64,000 nt of DNA from Lactobacillus huangpiensis (GTDB taxonomy: Bacteria > Bacillota > Bacilli > Lactobacillales > Lactobacillaceae): assembly GCF_019972815.1 (NCBI RefSeq), contig NZ_BPPA01000002.1:1-64000 (forward strand), in the 5' to 3' direction. Both the position numbers and the translations under genes were made by a program. Positions 43,828-54,828 of this stretch are shown piece after piece. Position 1 is the first letter of the stretch. Every line of letters begins with the position of its first letter. The notes below the pieces were generated by a model, which worked only from the letters and a program-made list of their open reading frames with translations, searched no databases and had not been told where the DNA came from.

Positions 43828-46800
43828 TTATTTAAAATTAGCTTTTTTAACAAACTTATTTTTAGCAATAATATAGTATTGCTTGTTGTTTATTTTGACT
43901 GGATCGCCATAAGTTTTAACTGCTTTACCTTTCTTGAAACCTTTTTTACTAATTCGATTACCATGTTGACTATAAATATAAGCGTTACGCCTTAATTTGA
44001 TCTTTTTGGAATCTATATTAGCAGCAGAGATGAATAGACCATCTTCCAGTTCGTAGAATGACCTGCCATTAATCGATTGCTTGTTAGCGGTATTTACACT
44101 TGAACCAACAAGAATTACTAACTTATTGGCACGTTTTCCTTGCTTATCATATAAATATGAATTGTGCATAATTTCTTTTTCGACCACTGGATGTGGTTTT
44201 TCAGTAATCGGAGCTGTGGTAACAGTAGCAACAGATGCTTTTTGGACTGCAATATTTGCGGCCTTAACAAAACGGTTTTGAGCAATAATAAAGTACTTCT
44301 TGCCCCGAATGGTTACTGCACTACCGTACGTATTAATATTATTGCCTTTTCTTAACACACCCGCTTTCTTAATTCGTTTGCCATGTTTATTGTAAACATA
44401 AGCATTATGTTTTAATTTTTGACTGGTTGAAACTACGTTGCTAGTAGCAACATAGTAGACTTGGTTCTTTTTGCCTCTATCAACCAGAATGTAATAGTGT
44501 TTCCCGTTAATTTCTTTTATACCATACGAAGTAATGATTGAACCGGCACCAAGGACAACTTTATTTGCACGTTGACCTTTTTCGTCATATAGGTAGGCAT
44601 TGTGCATTAAAGCCAATTCTTCGCTATGGCTTAAATCAAGTTCTGGTTCTTCTTTTTCTTCTTTGTCAGCAGTATTAATCGGGTTAGGGTTGAATGGAGC
44701 AGGGGCAGAACTAGTATTAATGTTATTGCTATGGTTATCATCATTTTCTTGACTATTGTCGTTACTATCAAGAATATGGTCAATTGTATCAGAATCTGTA
44801 CTATCGAGATAAAGTTGATTAATTGCATCATCACGGAGTTTAGTAATGGTTTTACTATCATTAACTTCAGGCTGATTAAGCGCATTATTTGCAGTATTAA
44901 GATCAGTATTAATTTGGTTAATAATAGCTTTCTTTTCTTGCTCAGTGTATTTGCCAGTGGACTGAATTTCACTTGTAGCTGCTTTTTGTGCCTCCGCTAG
45001 AGCCCCAGCAGCAATTGCCTTTTCACCGGCTAATTCTGTTGCAGCGAGTTTATCCGCGTTGGCAGGATCATTGAGCGCATCTTTAGCATTTTCGTATGCT
45101 TGATCAACACTAGTGGTGTTGGCTTTATCATTAAACCTGTCTGTAAGAGCCTTAACAGCGGAATCATAGGCGGCTTTCAGTCTTTCTCCTTGTACTTTGC
45201 TATTGTTGTTTAAAACATCTTCAAGTTCTTTACTATCACTTACAATAATACTGCTTATTCTGTCAACTGCATCTTTTCTGGCAGTTTCTATTCCAGTAGA
45301 ATCCTGAGCTTGAGCAATAGTACCTGTTTGATCCGAGCTAGCTTTAGCTGCTTCTTGGTCAATGCGGTCTTTTATTGCCTGTTTTTCAGTATCAGTATAA
45401 TCGTTACCATCCTGATGTTTTAATTTATCAACTTGGTTTTTAGCGTTAGTAGCGGTGTCAATTACCGAACCCTTAGCTATTTCTTTTTCAGCTGCAATCT
45501 TATCAGCTGCAATATCTGCAGGTGAATCACCATTGACACGTGAATGCTCCTGATAGGCTTGATCAACGCTGGTGGTATCGGCATTTTCACCAAACTTGTC
45601 TTTTAGTTCAGCAACTGCTTTTTGGTGTTTATCAGCCAAATCGTTATTTGCCTCTACTTTAAGTAAACTAATGGACTCATTTTTGGCAGCATTACCGGCG
45701 CTGTTAATATCATCTTTGGCGGTTTCGGTGATTTTATCAATCTGGTCCTTTTTGCCTGATGTATCACCTTTAGGAGCAGTAACTGCATCAATTTTGTCCT
45801 TGGCCTTTTGGCTATCATCTTTAATTTGCTTTTTTAGCCTGTCTTTTGATTCAGTTGATAATTTATCATTATCGTCAATTTCTTTAGTAACCTTATCAGC
45901 TTCTTCGTCAATGTCAGCTTTAGCATTTTCCTTATTGATAATAGTCATAGCCTCATCATAAGCAGCACTGGCAGCCTGGATATTTTGAGCTTCATCAATA
46001 GCTTTTATTTGCTCGTCAATACGATCTAGCACTTCTTGAGTCAGTTTATCTTTTAATCTGTCTTTTAGTGTATTGTAGGCGTCGTTAATGCCAATTACTC
46101 CATCAGCACCTGCAAAAGCATTTTTTTGTTCATCATTAAACCATTCTGGTTCCGTGCCGGTTTCAGGTTTAGTTAACAGACGATCAATATTTTGACCAAT
46201 GTTTGTTTCATCTGGGATGTCGCTAGTTGCTGTAGCCTTTTCTATATTCTGGAAACTCTGTTGATAAGCATCATCAATTGCAGCTTTAGCTGCCTTCTTC
46301 TGCTCGGCAGTTAACTGAGATTGATCAATTATATTATGGGCCTTAGTCTGTTTATCCTTTAGAATATCTTCAGCTTTTGTCTTTTGACCAGCTAGGGCAG
46401 CTTGATCTTTAATAGCATTGAACTTGTCAACTGCTTGATCTCGTTTGCCATTTATTTGGTCTTTAGCCTCTGTTTCAGATTGTTGAACAGAATTAATGTC
46501 AGTTTTTGCTTGCTCAACAATAGTTTTTATTTGGTCTTTCTGCTTTTGCTGATCCTCTGGTGACAAACCTGATTTTTCTATTGCATCATTTGCTTCTTTT
46601 TGAGCTTGTTCGACCTGAGAGATTGCCTCTTGTTTAGCTTTGACTATTTCGGCTTTTTCTTGCGCAACTTGGAAAATACGGTCGATTTCTTTTTTACCGA
46701 AATTAGGAATTTCATCCTGTTGAGCTTTACCTTGTTGGGCATTTTGAGCTTGTGCTAGTGCATTTTCGTAAGTATTCTCAAGTTTAACACCCGCAATCTT

Positions 46801-49800
46801 ATCTATGGTTCTATTGACGGCTTCATCAAGTTGCTTTTGCAGTTCTTCAATTTGCTCTTGCTCTAGATTAGTTGCCACACTGGCAATTTCCCCTTTATTT
46901 TTAAGGTATTCCTTAAACTTGTTAATCAGATTATTTTTTTCCGCAGTCAGTTGACTAGGCAACTTGGCCTGATCAATATTTGTTTTGGCATCTTGTTCTA
47001 ACTGCGACAGCTTATCACTTGTACCGGCATAAATTAAACTAATAAAGTTATTTAAAACTCGTTCAATATCTTTATATCCGCTAGCGACATCATTACCGGC
47101 TAAGTCTAAACCATCAATATCAGTTTTGGCACTTGCAGCATATTCTTTCAGGCTCTTAACTATTTGATTTTTATTATCAAAGTCATCACCTAATTTGCTA
47201 ATAGTGGCAATGCCCTCACTTGCCGCTGTTTGAATTTGCGTAATAGTGTTTTGCTTATTATTTCTAGCGGCAATAATATTAGCAGCAGCTTTCTTTTGTT
47301 CTTGGTCTATTTGGGCTTTCATTTTGTCAGCGACAGCGCTGTCTTCAGTTTTATCAGCTTTAGCCTTAGCGCTAGTGGCAGCAGTTTGTAGATCGTTTAG
47401 GGCTTTAGTTAAAGCTTCTTCTTTATCAATATCACTGCCAATGTTGTTAAGAGCAGTCTCACTTTTACTTCTGGCATCATTGATTTTATCTTGAGTAGTT
47501 GCAGCAGAAATCTTGGTTTTAGCAGTGCTTAAAGCTGCGCTAATAGAATTGCTTAATTTATCAACCTGGTTTTGATCAAGTTTATTTTGCAACAGGTCAT
47601 TCTTTAAGCGTTCGTTCAATTTCTGCGCTTGTTCAACCAGTTTATTGTATGCGACATTTTGTTCTTCCAGTAAAGCAGCATTATTCTTGGCATTTTGCAC
47701 CATACCATTAATTGCACCTTCGCCTGCTGCTTTAGCTTTTTCAACTTCAGTTGAAGTTTGTGCTTGTTTAATATTTTGGATAGCCGTTTCTTTATTTGAA
47801 TTGATTTGTTCAATCAATTTGGCTTTTTCTTCGTCACTTAAGGCTGACTGGTCAATGCTATTGATAGCATTCTTAGCTGTTTCGGCAATATCTTCTAAAT
47901 ATTTATTGGCATTATTCTTGGCAGCTTGTAATTGGGCAGCACTCAAAGCTTTGTCAATGTTAATAATTCCAGTATTCTTAGCAGAATCTATATCGGTTTC
48001 AGTTTGTTGACCATTAACTTGGTTAACAGCTAAATTTTTAGCATCCGTTGCCTGACTCTTATATTTGTCCTTTTCTTGGTCGCTTAAACCCGCAATTTGG
48101 TCAATTTGAGATAAGATTCCCAGGACATCAGGATTATTAGTTTGGCCGTTGAGTTCTTCAGTAAGCTTTTTAATAGCAGCGGCTTTAGCCTGTTTAATTT
48201 CCTCAGCATATTTATCATCTGCAGTAGACTTAATAGCTTTTATCTGCTTAATAGCAGTATCTTTAATGTCCAAGACTGAATTACTTTCTTCGGCCGCATC
48301 AATGGCTGAATTAGCAGTATCAATGATTGAATCAACGCTATCTTGATCTGCCTTATCTTTCAGGCTATTCTTGATTTCGTTAGCAGCATCTTTAATAGTT
48401 TTTCTAGCTTGCGCTTTAGTAATTGCCAAGTTGCCGCTTGCTTCAGCTTTATTAATGGCAGTAATAGTATCGGTAGTTATTTTATTGACGTCATTTTTGC
48501 TTTTGACGTTTTGTAATTTGTTGATGGCATCAGCGGCAGCCTGATTAATAGCTGTGATTGCCTGATCATATCGGGGTTTAGCGTCAGCCTGTTCTTCTTC
48601 GCTCAGCGAATTATAGGAGGAATTCAACCTATTAATTGCTTCAAGAGCTGCTTTTTTTATAGTCTTTTCGCTGTTATTTTTGGCCTCTGCCAAATCCGCA
48701 GCAGTAGCATCTGCTACTACTTGGTCAATAGCATTTTTGCCGTCGCTTTTAGCTTGATCAACTGCATCATTAGTCTTTTGCAACTCTATATTTTGCTTAG
48801 CCTTATCCCGTTCGTCATTTATTTTTGAGATAGTCTTGCTCTTATCAGCATCAGACATTGAAGACTGATTAATGTTGTCAATTGCTTGTGTAGCAATTTT
48901 ATCAATTTCGTTCTTGGCGTTATTAATATTGTTATCAAGGCTTTGAGCATCCCGGATTACCTTACGCATGATATCGTTGCCTGTTTGCTTTTCAGTATCA
49001 ACTCGATCAATAGGAGCATTCTTAACTTTGTTAACTGCATCATCGTAATCATCGTTTAACTGCTTAATTAGCCCGTCTTTTGTACTACTATTGACATTTT
49101 GTAAACCTGAAATTTTATCGTTTACATTGTTATAAACACTCAATAAATCTTTCAGGGCAGCATTTCTAGTTGACTGTAGGGCTGCTTTATCGCGGATTTT
49201 ATTTAAGGCCTCGCGACTAGCATTAGCTGCTGCAGCAATTTCTTCTTTAGTAGTGGCATTTTGAATATTAGTTTTTGCTGTCGTTAATGCTGTAGCAATT
49301 TCTCCATAATAGTTATTCTTTTCTTGACCGGAAAGGTTAGGATTTTGTTCGATATCCGCCCGAATTTTTTCAGCTAAAACGTTTAGTCCAGTATCTTGGT
49401 TAGTTAATGCGTCATCTTTTTGTTGCTCTAAGAATTTTGCTTCTTCGCTTGCAATACTGCCAGCAACACTAGCCATAGCAGCAACGCCGTCATCTCTATC
49501 TTTAACTACTTGATCATTGGTAAAGTCACTATAAACCTTGTTAGTTGCTGTTTCGTAGAAGCCATTAATCTTACTTGTTAAGGCGTTTTTTTGCTCTCTA
49601 TTAATTTTATTATCTTCAAAAGCCTGATTAATAGTGGCTAAGTCCTTTTCTCTCTCGGCTTGCAAAGCTTTATTTGCTTGAGATTTAGCGACCGCCAATT
49701 GAGCAGCTGCCAAGTCCTTGTTGATACTATCTTTAGCAGCTTGCTTGGCAGAATTAATACCATCAGTGTCTTTAGCTGCATTAATTTCTGCCTTGGCACT

Positions 49801-52800
49801 ATCTAAGTCTTTAGCAATCAGTTCTTTAAAATGTTGTTTATCCTCTGGGCTTAAATCGGAGTCGGCAAAGCCATCAATTTTGTCTTTAGCTGCTTGAGCT
49901 GTATTTTCAATTTCTGTAATTGCAGTTTGACGTTGTTGATCTAAATTATTCGTAGCAGCGTTCGCGGCATTATTCTGATAGTCTGTAATATTTTTAATAG
50001 CATCGTCTCGATCTGTTTCAATTGCATTTTCATCTTCGTCTTGAGAAACATTGGCAATCCCTTTATCGGCTGCAGCGTTAATTAGATTTTGATACTTAGT
50101 ACTATCCGCGTCACTCAGGTTCTTATTGCCCTTAATTTCAGCAATTGCTTTGTCTCTAGCAGTTTGAATATCCATAATAGCTTGATTGCGTTGGCCCTTG
50201 ATGTTCTGTTCGTTAAGCAAATCGTTTAATGCAGCAGTACCTTCTTTGGTAACTTTGTCAATGTCTGCTGGAGTTTCTCCGTTATCAATGCGGTCGTAAT
50301 ATCCTTGATCTCCAGTAAGCAAATCATTGGCTTTATTTACAGCTTCATCTTTATTTTTAGCCGTTAAGTTAGGGTTATTTTGAATTTTAGCTATAACATC
50401 TTTTTTGATTGCTTCTAGTTGGTTTTTAGCAGCAGTTTTATAGGCGTCTAAAACATTCTTTTTACCATCAATGATGTCTTGTTTAATATCGGTAAGTGAG
50501 TCATGGCTATCAATCGTGTTGGCAGCATTAGTGACCGCGTTATCAATATTAGTTTCTTGGTCAACCCCTAAATTACTTTTTGCTTCATCTGCGTCTTGTT
50601 TAACTTGCGCTTTAGCAGCCGTCTTATAAGCGTCTAAAACATTCTTTTTACCGTTAATAATGTCTTGTTTAATATCAGTAGCAGAATTGTGACTGTCAAT
50701 CGTGTTACCAGCATTGGTGACTGCGTCATCAATATTAGTTTCTTTAGTTACTCCTAAGTTGGTCTTAGCAGTATCTGCATCTGCATTAACTTGTGCTTTA
50801 GCATCTTCTTTAAAAGCGTTTAAAATATTATCCTTTGTCGATTTTAGTATTTGGGAAATATTTTGGCTGCTGGCAGCATTATCTTTAATTTTATCAATTG
50901 CATTTAATGCATCTGCCATAGCTGTCTCGGCATTGTCTACTTTGCCAAGGACATTTTCATAGCCTCTGGTATAACCAACAATTTCTGATTTAGCAGCAGC
51001 TTTATTGATTAAACTTTCAGCAGCATCTTTTCTCTTATTGATAATTTCGTCATCATCAGTGCCGTAAATAGATTTACTGGTATCACCAGTTGTAGTTGTC
51101 GTATCAGCAACCACTTGCTCTATTTCATCAAGATATTGTTTTTGTTCATCCTCAGATAAACCAGAGTTTTTAATCCGCTCTTTAGCTTGGGAAGCTGCTT
51201 CTTTAATATCTTTTGCTGCCTGGTCTTTATGTTTACCGGTATGGGTGCCCTTAATATTATCAAGTCCCTTATTAACGTCATCTTTCGGATTATTGCTGCT
51301 AATAATATCTTTAATCGCCTGATTTAAGGCATCTTGAATGTCTTCTTTATCATCTGCGTGTTGCGTAATTTGTTCTTTAGCAGCATCTTCTAAAGCTTTG
51401 ACGGCAGCAATAGTATCTTGAACGCCTTGAATGGCATCTTTTGCTTCTTTTTGATGGTTATCAATAGCTTTTTCAGTATCGTCTTGATCAATATCACCTT
51501 CGGTAGCAACGATTTCTTTTGGTCGCTTTAGCCTATCTTTTAAACCAGTAATCAATTCGTCAACAGGCAATTGGACGTTGTCATCTTTAGCAGCTTCAGC
51601 AATAGCATTTTCCACGTTTGAAATTGCTTGTTTAATATCTGTTCTGGCATTTTCACGATAATCTTTACCAATTTGGTTGATGGCATCAATCCCGTCACTA
51701 ACCACCTGATCGAGGTTGGTGGCGTTTGTTTCGGGAGCATCAACAGTACTTATTGCCTCATCTTTTGCAGCATTTATTTTTTCTGACTGTGAAGGAAACT
51801 TAGAAATTTGCTCTTTAGCCTGGCTATCTAACTTATCTTTTGCATCCTTTTTGGCATTTTCATACTCTGCTTGACCTTTAGCCGTTTGTACAGCCTTTTC
51901 TACCAAGTCTAAAACGGTCATTTTTCTATTATTTACTTCGCTAATTGCAGTCTTGGAAGGTTGCACTCCGTAAACTGATTTGCCGGAATCATAGTTGCTG
52001 TCTGTACTATTTGCAGCATACTTAGCGGCTTCATTCAGTGCGTCAGTGAATGCTTTTTCCTGATCTGCAGTCAAGTTATTTGGCTTATTGGCTTTAGCTG
52101 TGCTAATAGCATCTTTAATTGCCTGAGCTGCTTCTTGTTGTATTGCACTAAATGGTTTAATGCCTAGACTAACTGTAGTAGGGCGAACGCCACTGGCAAT
52201 ATCTAAGGGACTATATTCAATAAAGTTCGCATGAGGAGTTAGTTGAATTGTAGCGTCTTTAGCCATTTTAGTAGTAATTTCAGCAGGAATAGTAATGGTA
52301 AAGGTGCCATCTGGAGCTACTTTAGCGGCAAATTTTGTTGGTAAAAATGCCAAATCATTTGCTTCACCGCGATAAGTATCAACTGTTTCAGCGTATGGAT
52401 TAGCTATTGTGGAATCAATAACAGCTTGACCATTTTTGTATACACCGCTATCTTTAAACTTGGCTAAAACATAGGCTTCAGTACCGCCAGGTAAGATATT
52501 CTTAAAAAAGTTGTCACTATCAGGACCATCTTTTGCAGGATCATAGTATAATACATGACCTTTGACTAGTTTTGAACCATCTTCTTGACTGGTTACTGTT
52601 ACATCTTCTGGGTCTATGTCTAAGAACCCACTTTGATTAGCCGGCGTAAATCTGATGTTATTGTAGCCTGGGTTATCTTTACTGGAAAAAGCTGCTTCAA
52701 CGATGGCTTGAAAGAGCAGGTCATATCTTTGATGATTGTAATTTTGCAGCAATTTCTGGAAGTTTTTAGGCGCATTATTGAGAATAGCATTAAGCTGTGG

Positions 52801-54759
52801 ACTATCTTTTTTGGCTTTTTCTAAGTCGAAGATTCTTTGACCGTTTAATACTTCTAAATTGTTAACTGCAACAGTTTTAGCGGTTTTTTCTACTTGTAAG
52901 ACATGGAATGGCGGTAGCACTATATTGTTGTTGCTATCAGCTGATCCATTTAAAAGTTCACCAAGGTTTAAGGACTGGCGAACATTTGTGACAGTTATTT
53001 TATTATCACCGATAATGCTGGTACGGTCATTGTTATTCAGATGGGCGTCTAATACAAGTGAAGTTGGGTTATTGACAATCAATTGCCCGGTATTGGCAAC
53101 ATCAACCAATTTTATTGCACCTGTACCGGCATCACCAACTAATTGAATTTCAAAACCACCGTTTTGGACATTGGCTGTACCATCAATTTGCACCAGCGAG
53201 CCAGTATAATTGCCCATGTTTTGCCCAGTAATCTTGAGAGCACCGCCGGAGTTAATGGCAAAGTCGCCCCCAATATAAATCAGGTTTTGCTTATTTCTAG
53301 TTGAAATATTACCATTTGTGTTGACGTTAATAATGCCGCCTCTACCAATATTAACTTTTGATTTGGCATTATCTAGGTAAATAGCTCTGGCTTGACCGTT
53401 ATTTTGTTTGCCCGCATAATTAATTCCTTCACTTTGTCCGATGTTAATGTTCACCTGACCATGAACAGTTACTTGTGCATCATCACTAATAAAGATCGCA
53501 CTGACTGGATAGCCGTGTTCACTGTTATTAGCACCATTTGTGCCGTCATACGTCTTAAGTGGGGTCAGGTTAACAACTGCTCCTTCTTCAACATTTAAAG
53601 AGTTGCCTTCTCCTCTCATTTCAATCAAGGTGCCGCCAAATGTTGAACCGTCAAAGTGGCAACCTGCCTTAAAAGTAATGCTATTATTGCTACTGGTAAA
53701 TTCTAAAAGTTGCTGATTACTGCCATCAAACAACCAACCGACATTACCTGGAATTTTGATAGTTTCCGCGTGAATTTGTCCTTCAAAAATAATATCGGTA
53801 TTATTTCTGGTAAAGACTAACTGTGAACCATAAAAGACAATATTTCTAAAAGTAACTCTAGCTTTTTGGTCTTTATTCATATTAGAGGTATTAATGACAC
53901 CATAATAGTCAGTACTCTTCAGTATCAGGTTTTCGTAAGTCATATCTAAAGAAGAATTACTGGCAAGAGTAGGATCGATACCCTTGAAATCAAGAGTGTA
54001 CTTCGCATTACCAGCAGACTTAATTAATAATTTTCTGCCTTGAAAATAGGAGTGGCGTTTATCTTTGTCAGCACTAATATTATTGGTGATATCGATCTCG
54101 CTTACACTACTATCTGTTAGAGCACTAATAAAGTCCTTCCAGTTACCTACGCTTCTTTTTTGGCCAACATCTCTTAAATCTCTATTGGTGATTTTAGCAG
54201 TTAAACTGTCTTGCTTTTGCTCGGTTTGATCCCTATCTGCAGTATCAACTGCGGTAGGATCAGCAGTTTTATTTTGGCCGCTCTGCTCATTGTCATTTTG
54301 CACATTACCAGTGACAGAATTCTGCTTGTCATCTTTAACCGCATTGATGTCTTCGCTGTCCGTTTTGACCCCTGTGTTACTTTGCTCATTGTTGCTGCTA
54401 TTTCCCCTTAAAAAAGAACTTAAGCCAGAAAACGTTCCTAAATTTGGTTCGCTTTCTGGCTTAGTGGTTTTGGTTATATTATTAGTAGCAGCAGTTGAAT
54501 TTTGAGCAGCATCATCCCTAGGGGTAGGGGTGGGAGTTGCCTGAGCGTCAATTTTTGCTATTACTTTTGACTTTTTGCTTATTTGTTGGGGTGGAATAAC
54601 AGTATCAGCACTAACTGTTTTACTGCTAAGTCCTAGGTAAGTAAAGCCAAGCAATACTGAGGTAGCGCCAATACTCAATTTACGAATTGAGAAATGGTCT
54701 TGCTTAGCTTGCATTGCCATTTTTTTCACCCGTTCATTGTTATTATTCTTTCCTAACAT
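43828..54759 (-). CDS. Giant secreted helical-repeat adhesin with SLAP anchor
   Basis: About 3,643 aa, the largest gene in the window. ATG 54757-54759 (MLGKNNNNERVKK) has AAAGGA seven bases upstream. A YSIRK-like signal (FSIRKLSIGATSVLLGFTYL) is cleaved near residue 54. Residues ~200-600 look like a beta-helix (repeated short strands, many Asn/Gly). Residues ~630-870 are another beta-rich domain. About 876-3300 are Ala/Lys/Asp/Asn-rich alpha-helical repeats of the DUF1542/Ebh kind. A polar linker follows, then four SLAP repeats (3383-3643; HNAYLYDEKGQRANK and similar). There is no LPXTG motif or sortase tail. Role: long surface stalk for adhesion or wall/biofilm contact (inference). Promoter at 54800-54828. 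Confidence 0.92.
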   Translation of the reverse strand: MLGKNNNNERVKKMAMQAKQDHFSIRKLSIGATSVLLGFTYLGLSSKTVSADTVIPPQQISKKSKVIAKIDAQATPTPTPRDDAAQNSTAATNNITKTTKPESEPNLGTFSGLSSFLRGNSSNNEQSNTGVKTDSEDINAVKDDKQNSVTGNVQNDNEQSGQNKTADPTAVDTADRDQTEQKQDSLTAKITNRDLRDVGQKRSVGNWKDFISALTDSSVSEIDITNNISADKDKRHSYFQGRKLLIKSAGNAKYTLDFKGIDPTLASNSSLDMTYENLILKSTDYYGVINTSNMNKDQKARVTFRNIVFYGSQLVFTRNNTDIIFEGQIHAETIKIPGNVGWLFDGSNQQLLEFTSSNNSITFKAGCHFDGSTFGGTLIEMRGEGNSLNVEEGAVVNLTPLKTYDGTNGANNSEHGYPVSAIFISDDAQVTVHGQVNINIGQSEGINYAGKQNNGQARAIYLDNAKSKVNIGRGGIINVNTNGNISTRNKQNLIYIGGDFAINSGGALKITGQNMGNYTGSLVQIDGTANVQNGGFEIQLVGDAGTGAIKLVDVANTGQLIVNNPTSLVLDAHLNNNDRTSIIGDNKITVTNVRQSLNLGELLNGSADSNNNIVLPPFHVLQVEKTAKTVAVNNLEVLNGQRIFDLEKAKKDSPQLNAILNNAPKNFQKLLQNYNHQRYDLLFQAIVEAAFSSKDNPGYNNIRFTPANQSGFLDIDPEDVTVTSQEDGSKLVKGHVLYYDPAKDGPDSDNFFKNILPGGTEAYVLAKFKDSGVYKNGQAVIDSTIANPYAETVDTYRGEANDLAFLPTKFAAKVAPDGTFTITIPAEITTKMAKDATIQLTPHANFIEYSPLDIASGVRPTTVSLGIKPFSAIQQEAAQAIKDAISTAKANKPNNLTADQEKAFTDALNEAAKYAANSTDSNYDSGKSVYGVQPSKTAISEVNNRKMTVLDLVEKAVQTAKGQAEYENAKKDAKDKLDSQAKEQISKFPSQSEKINAAKDEAISTVDAPETNATNLDQVVSDGIDAINQIGKDYRENARTDIKQAISNVENAIAEAAKDDNVQLPVDELITGLKDRLKRPKEIVATEGDIDQDDTEKAIDNHQKEAKDAIQGVQDTIAAVKALEDAAKEQITQHADDKEDIQDALNQAIKDIISSNNPKDDVNKGLDNIKGTHTGKHKDQAAKDIKEAASQAKERIKNSGLSEDEQKQYLDEIEQVVADTTTTTGDTSKSIYGTDDDEIINKRKDAAESLINKAAAKSEIVGYTRGYENVLGKVDNAETAMADALNAIDKIKDNAASSQNISQILKSTKDNILNAFKEDAKAQVNADADTAKTNLGVTKETNIDDAVTNAGNTIDSHNSATDIKQDIINGKKNVLDAYKTAAKAQVKQDADEAKSNLGVDQETNIDNAVTNAANTIDSHDSLTDIKQDIIDGKKNVLDAYKTAAKNQLEAIKKDVIAKIQNNPNLTAKNKDEAVNKANDLLTGDQGYYDRIDNGETPADIDKVTKEGTAALNDLLNEQNIKGQRNQAIMDIQTARDKAIAEIKGNKNLSDADSTKYQNLINAAADKGIANVSQDEDENAIETDRDDAIKNITDYQNNAANAATNNLDQQRQTAITEIENTAQAAKDKIDGFADSDLSPEDKQHFKELIAKDLDSAKAEINAAKDTDGINSAKQAAKDSINKDLAAAQLAVAKSQANKALQAEREKDLATINQAFEDNKINREQKNALTSKINGFYETATNKVYSDFTNDQVVKDRDDGVAAMASVAGSIASEEAKFLEQQKDDALTNQDTGLNVLAEKIRADIEQNPNLSGQEKNNYYGEIATALTTAKTNIQNATTKEEIAAAANASREALNKIRDKAALQSTRNAALKDLLSVYNNVNDKISGLQNVNSSTKDGLIKQLNDDYDDAVNKVKNAPIDRVDTEKQTGNDIMRKVIRDAQSLDNNINNAKNEIDKIATQAIDNINQSSMSDADKSKTISKINDERDKAKQNIELQKTNDAVDQAKSDGKNAIDQVVADATAADLAEAKNNSEKTIKKAALEAINRLNSSYNSLSEEEQADAKPRYDQAITAINQAAADAINKLQNVKSKNDVNKITTDTITAINKAEASGNLAITKAQARKTIKDAANEIKNSLKDKADQDSVDSIIDTANSAIDAAEESNSVLDIKDTAIKQIKAIKSTADDKYAEEIKQAKAAAIKKLTEELNGQTNNPDVLGILSQIDQIAGLSDQEKDKYKSQATDAKNLAVNQVNGQQTETDIDSAKNTGIINIDKALSAAQLQAAKNNANKYLEDIAETAKNAINSIDQSALSDEEKAKLIEQINSNKETAIQNIKQAQTSTEVEKAKAAGEGAINGMVQNAKNNAALLEEQNVAYNKLVEQAQKLNERLKNDLLQNKLDQNQVDKLSNSISAALSTAKTKISAATTQDKINDARSKSETALNNIGSDIDKEEALTKALNDLQTAATSAKAKADKTEDSAVADKMKAQIDQEQKKAAANIIAARNNKQNTITQIQTAASEGIATISKLGDDFDNKNQIVKSLKEYAASAKTDIDGLDLAGNDVASGYKDIERVLNNFISLIYAGTSDKLSQLEQDAKTNIDQAKLPSQLTAEKNNLINKFKEYLKNKGEIASVATNLEQEQIEELQKQLDEAVNRTIDKIAGVKLENTYENALAQAQNAQQGKAQQDEIPNFGKKEIDRIFQVAQEKAEIVKAKQEAISQVEQAQKEANDAIEKSGLSPEDQQKQKDQIKTIVEQAKTDINSVQQSETEAKDQINGKRDQAVDKFNAIKDQAALAGQKTKAEDILKDKQTKAHNIIDQSQLTAEQKKAAKAAIDDAYQQSFQNIEKATATSDIPDETNIGQNIDRLLTKPETGTEPEWFNDEQKNAFAGADGVIGINDAYNTLKDRLKDKLTQEVLDRIDEQIKAIDEAQNIQAASAAYDEAMTIINKENAKADIDEEADKVTKEIDDNDKLSTESKDRLKKQIKDDSQKAKDKIDAVTAPKGDTSGKKDQIDKITETAKDDINSAGNAAKNESISLLKVEANNDLADKHQKAVAELKDKFGENADTTSVDQAYQEHSRVNGDSPADIAADKIAAEKEIAKGSVIDTATNAKNQVDKLKHQDGNDYTDTEKQAIKDRIDQEAAKASSDQTGTIAQAQDSTGIETARKDAVDRISSIIVSDSKELEDVLNNNSKVQGERLKAAYDSAVKALTDRFNDKANTTSVDQAYENAKDALNDPANADKLAATELAGEKAIAAGALAEAQKAATSEIQSTGKYTEQEKKAIINQINTDLNTANNALNQPEVNDSKTITKLRDDAINQLYLDSTDSDTIDHILDSNDNSQENDDNHSNNINTSSAPAPFNPNPINTADKEEKEEPELDLSHSEELALMHNAYLYDEKGQRANKVVLGAGSIITSYGIKEINGKHYYILVDRGKKNQVYYVATSNVVSTSQKLKHNAYVYNKHGKRIKKAGVLRKGNNINTYGSAVTIRGKKYFIIAQNRFVKAANIAVQKASVATVTTAPITEKPHPVVEKEIMHNSYLYDKQGKRANKLVILVGSSVNTANKQSINGRSFYELEDGLFISAANIDSKKIKLRRNAYIYSQHGNRISKKGFKKGKAVKTYGDPVKINNKQYYIIAKNKFVKKANFK
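50441..50998 (-). repeat. Three tandem 186-bp (62-aa) units in the adhesin gene
   Basis: The sequence around GCGTCTAAAACATTCTTTTT recurs at exact 186-base intervals (50444, 50630, and a weaker third copy at 50816). The first two units are nearly identical, giving ADIKQDIINGKKNVLDAYKT-type repeats. Other helical units of the gene have diverged far more, so these are recent duplications. Confidence 0.85.
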
Positions 54760-54799
54760 ACAAATGTCCTTTCTTATTTTCAACTACTATACAATTATC

Positions 54800-54828
54800 A
54801 ATTTAGTAGATGCCTATATAAATGTCAA
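54800..54828 (-). promoter_or_regulatory. Promoter of the giant adhesin
   Basis: On the minus strand TTGACA, 17 bases, TAAATT; 41 bases before the start codon. Confidence 0.7.

Noticed and set aside
45572-48346. Several open frames on the plus strand opposite the giant adhesin, rich in Leu/Ser/Ala
   Set aside because: They mirror the Ala/Lys/Asp-rich repeats of the minus-strand gene, lack ribosome sites and have no recognisable families.
50441-50998. Regular 186-bp repeats as a CRISPR array
   Set aside because: Units are in frame, coding, too long and have no spacer structure.
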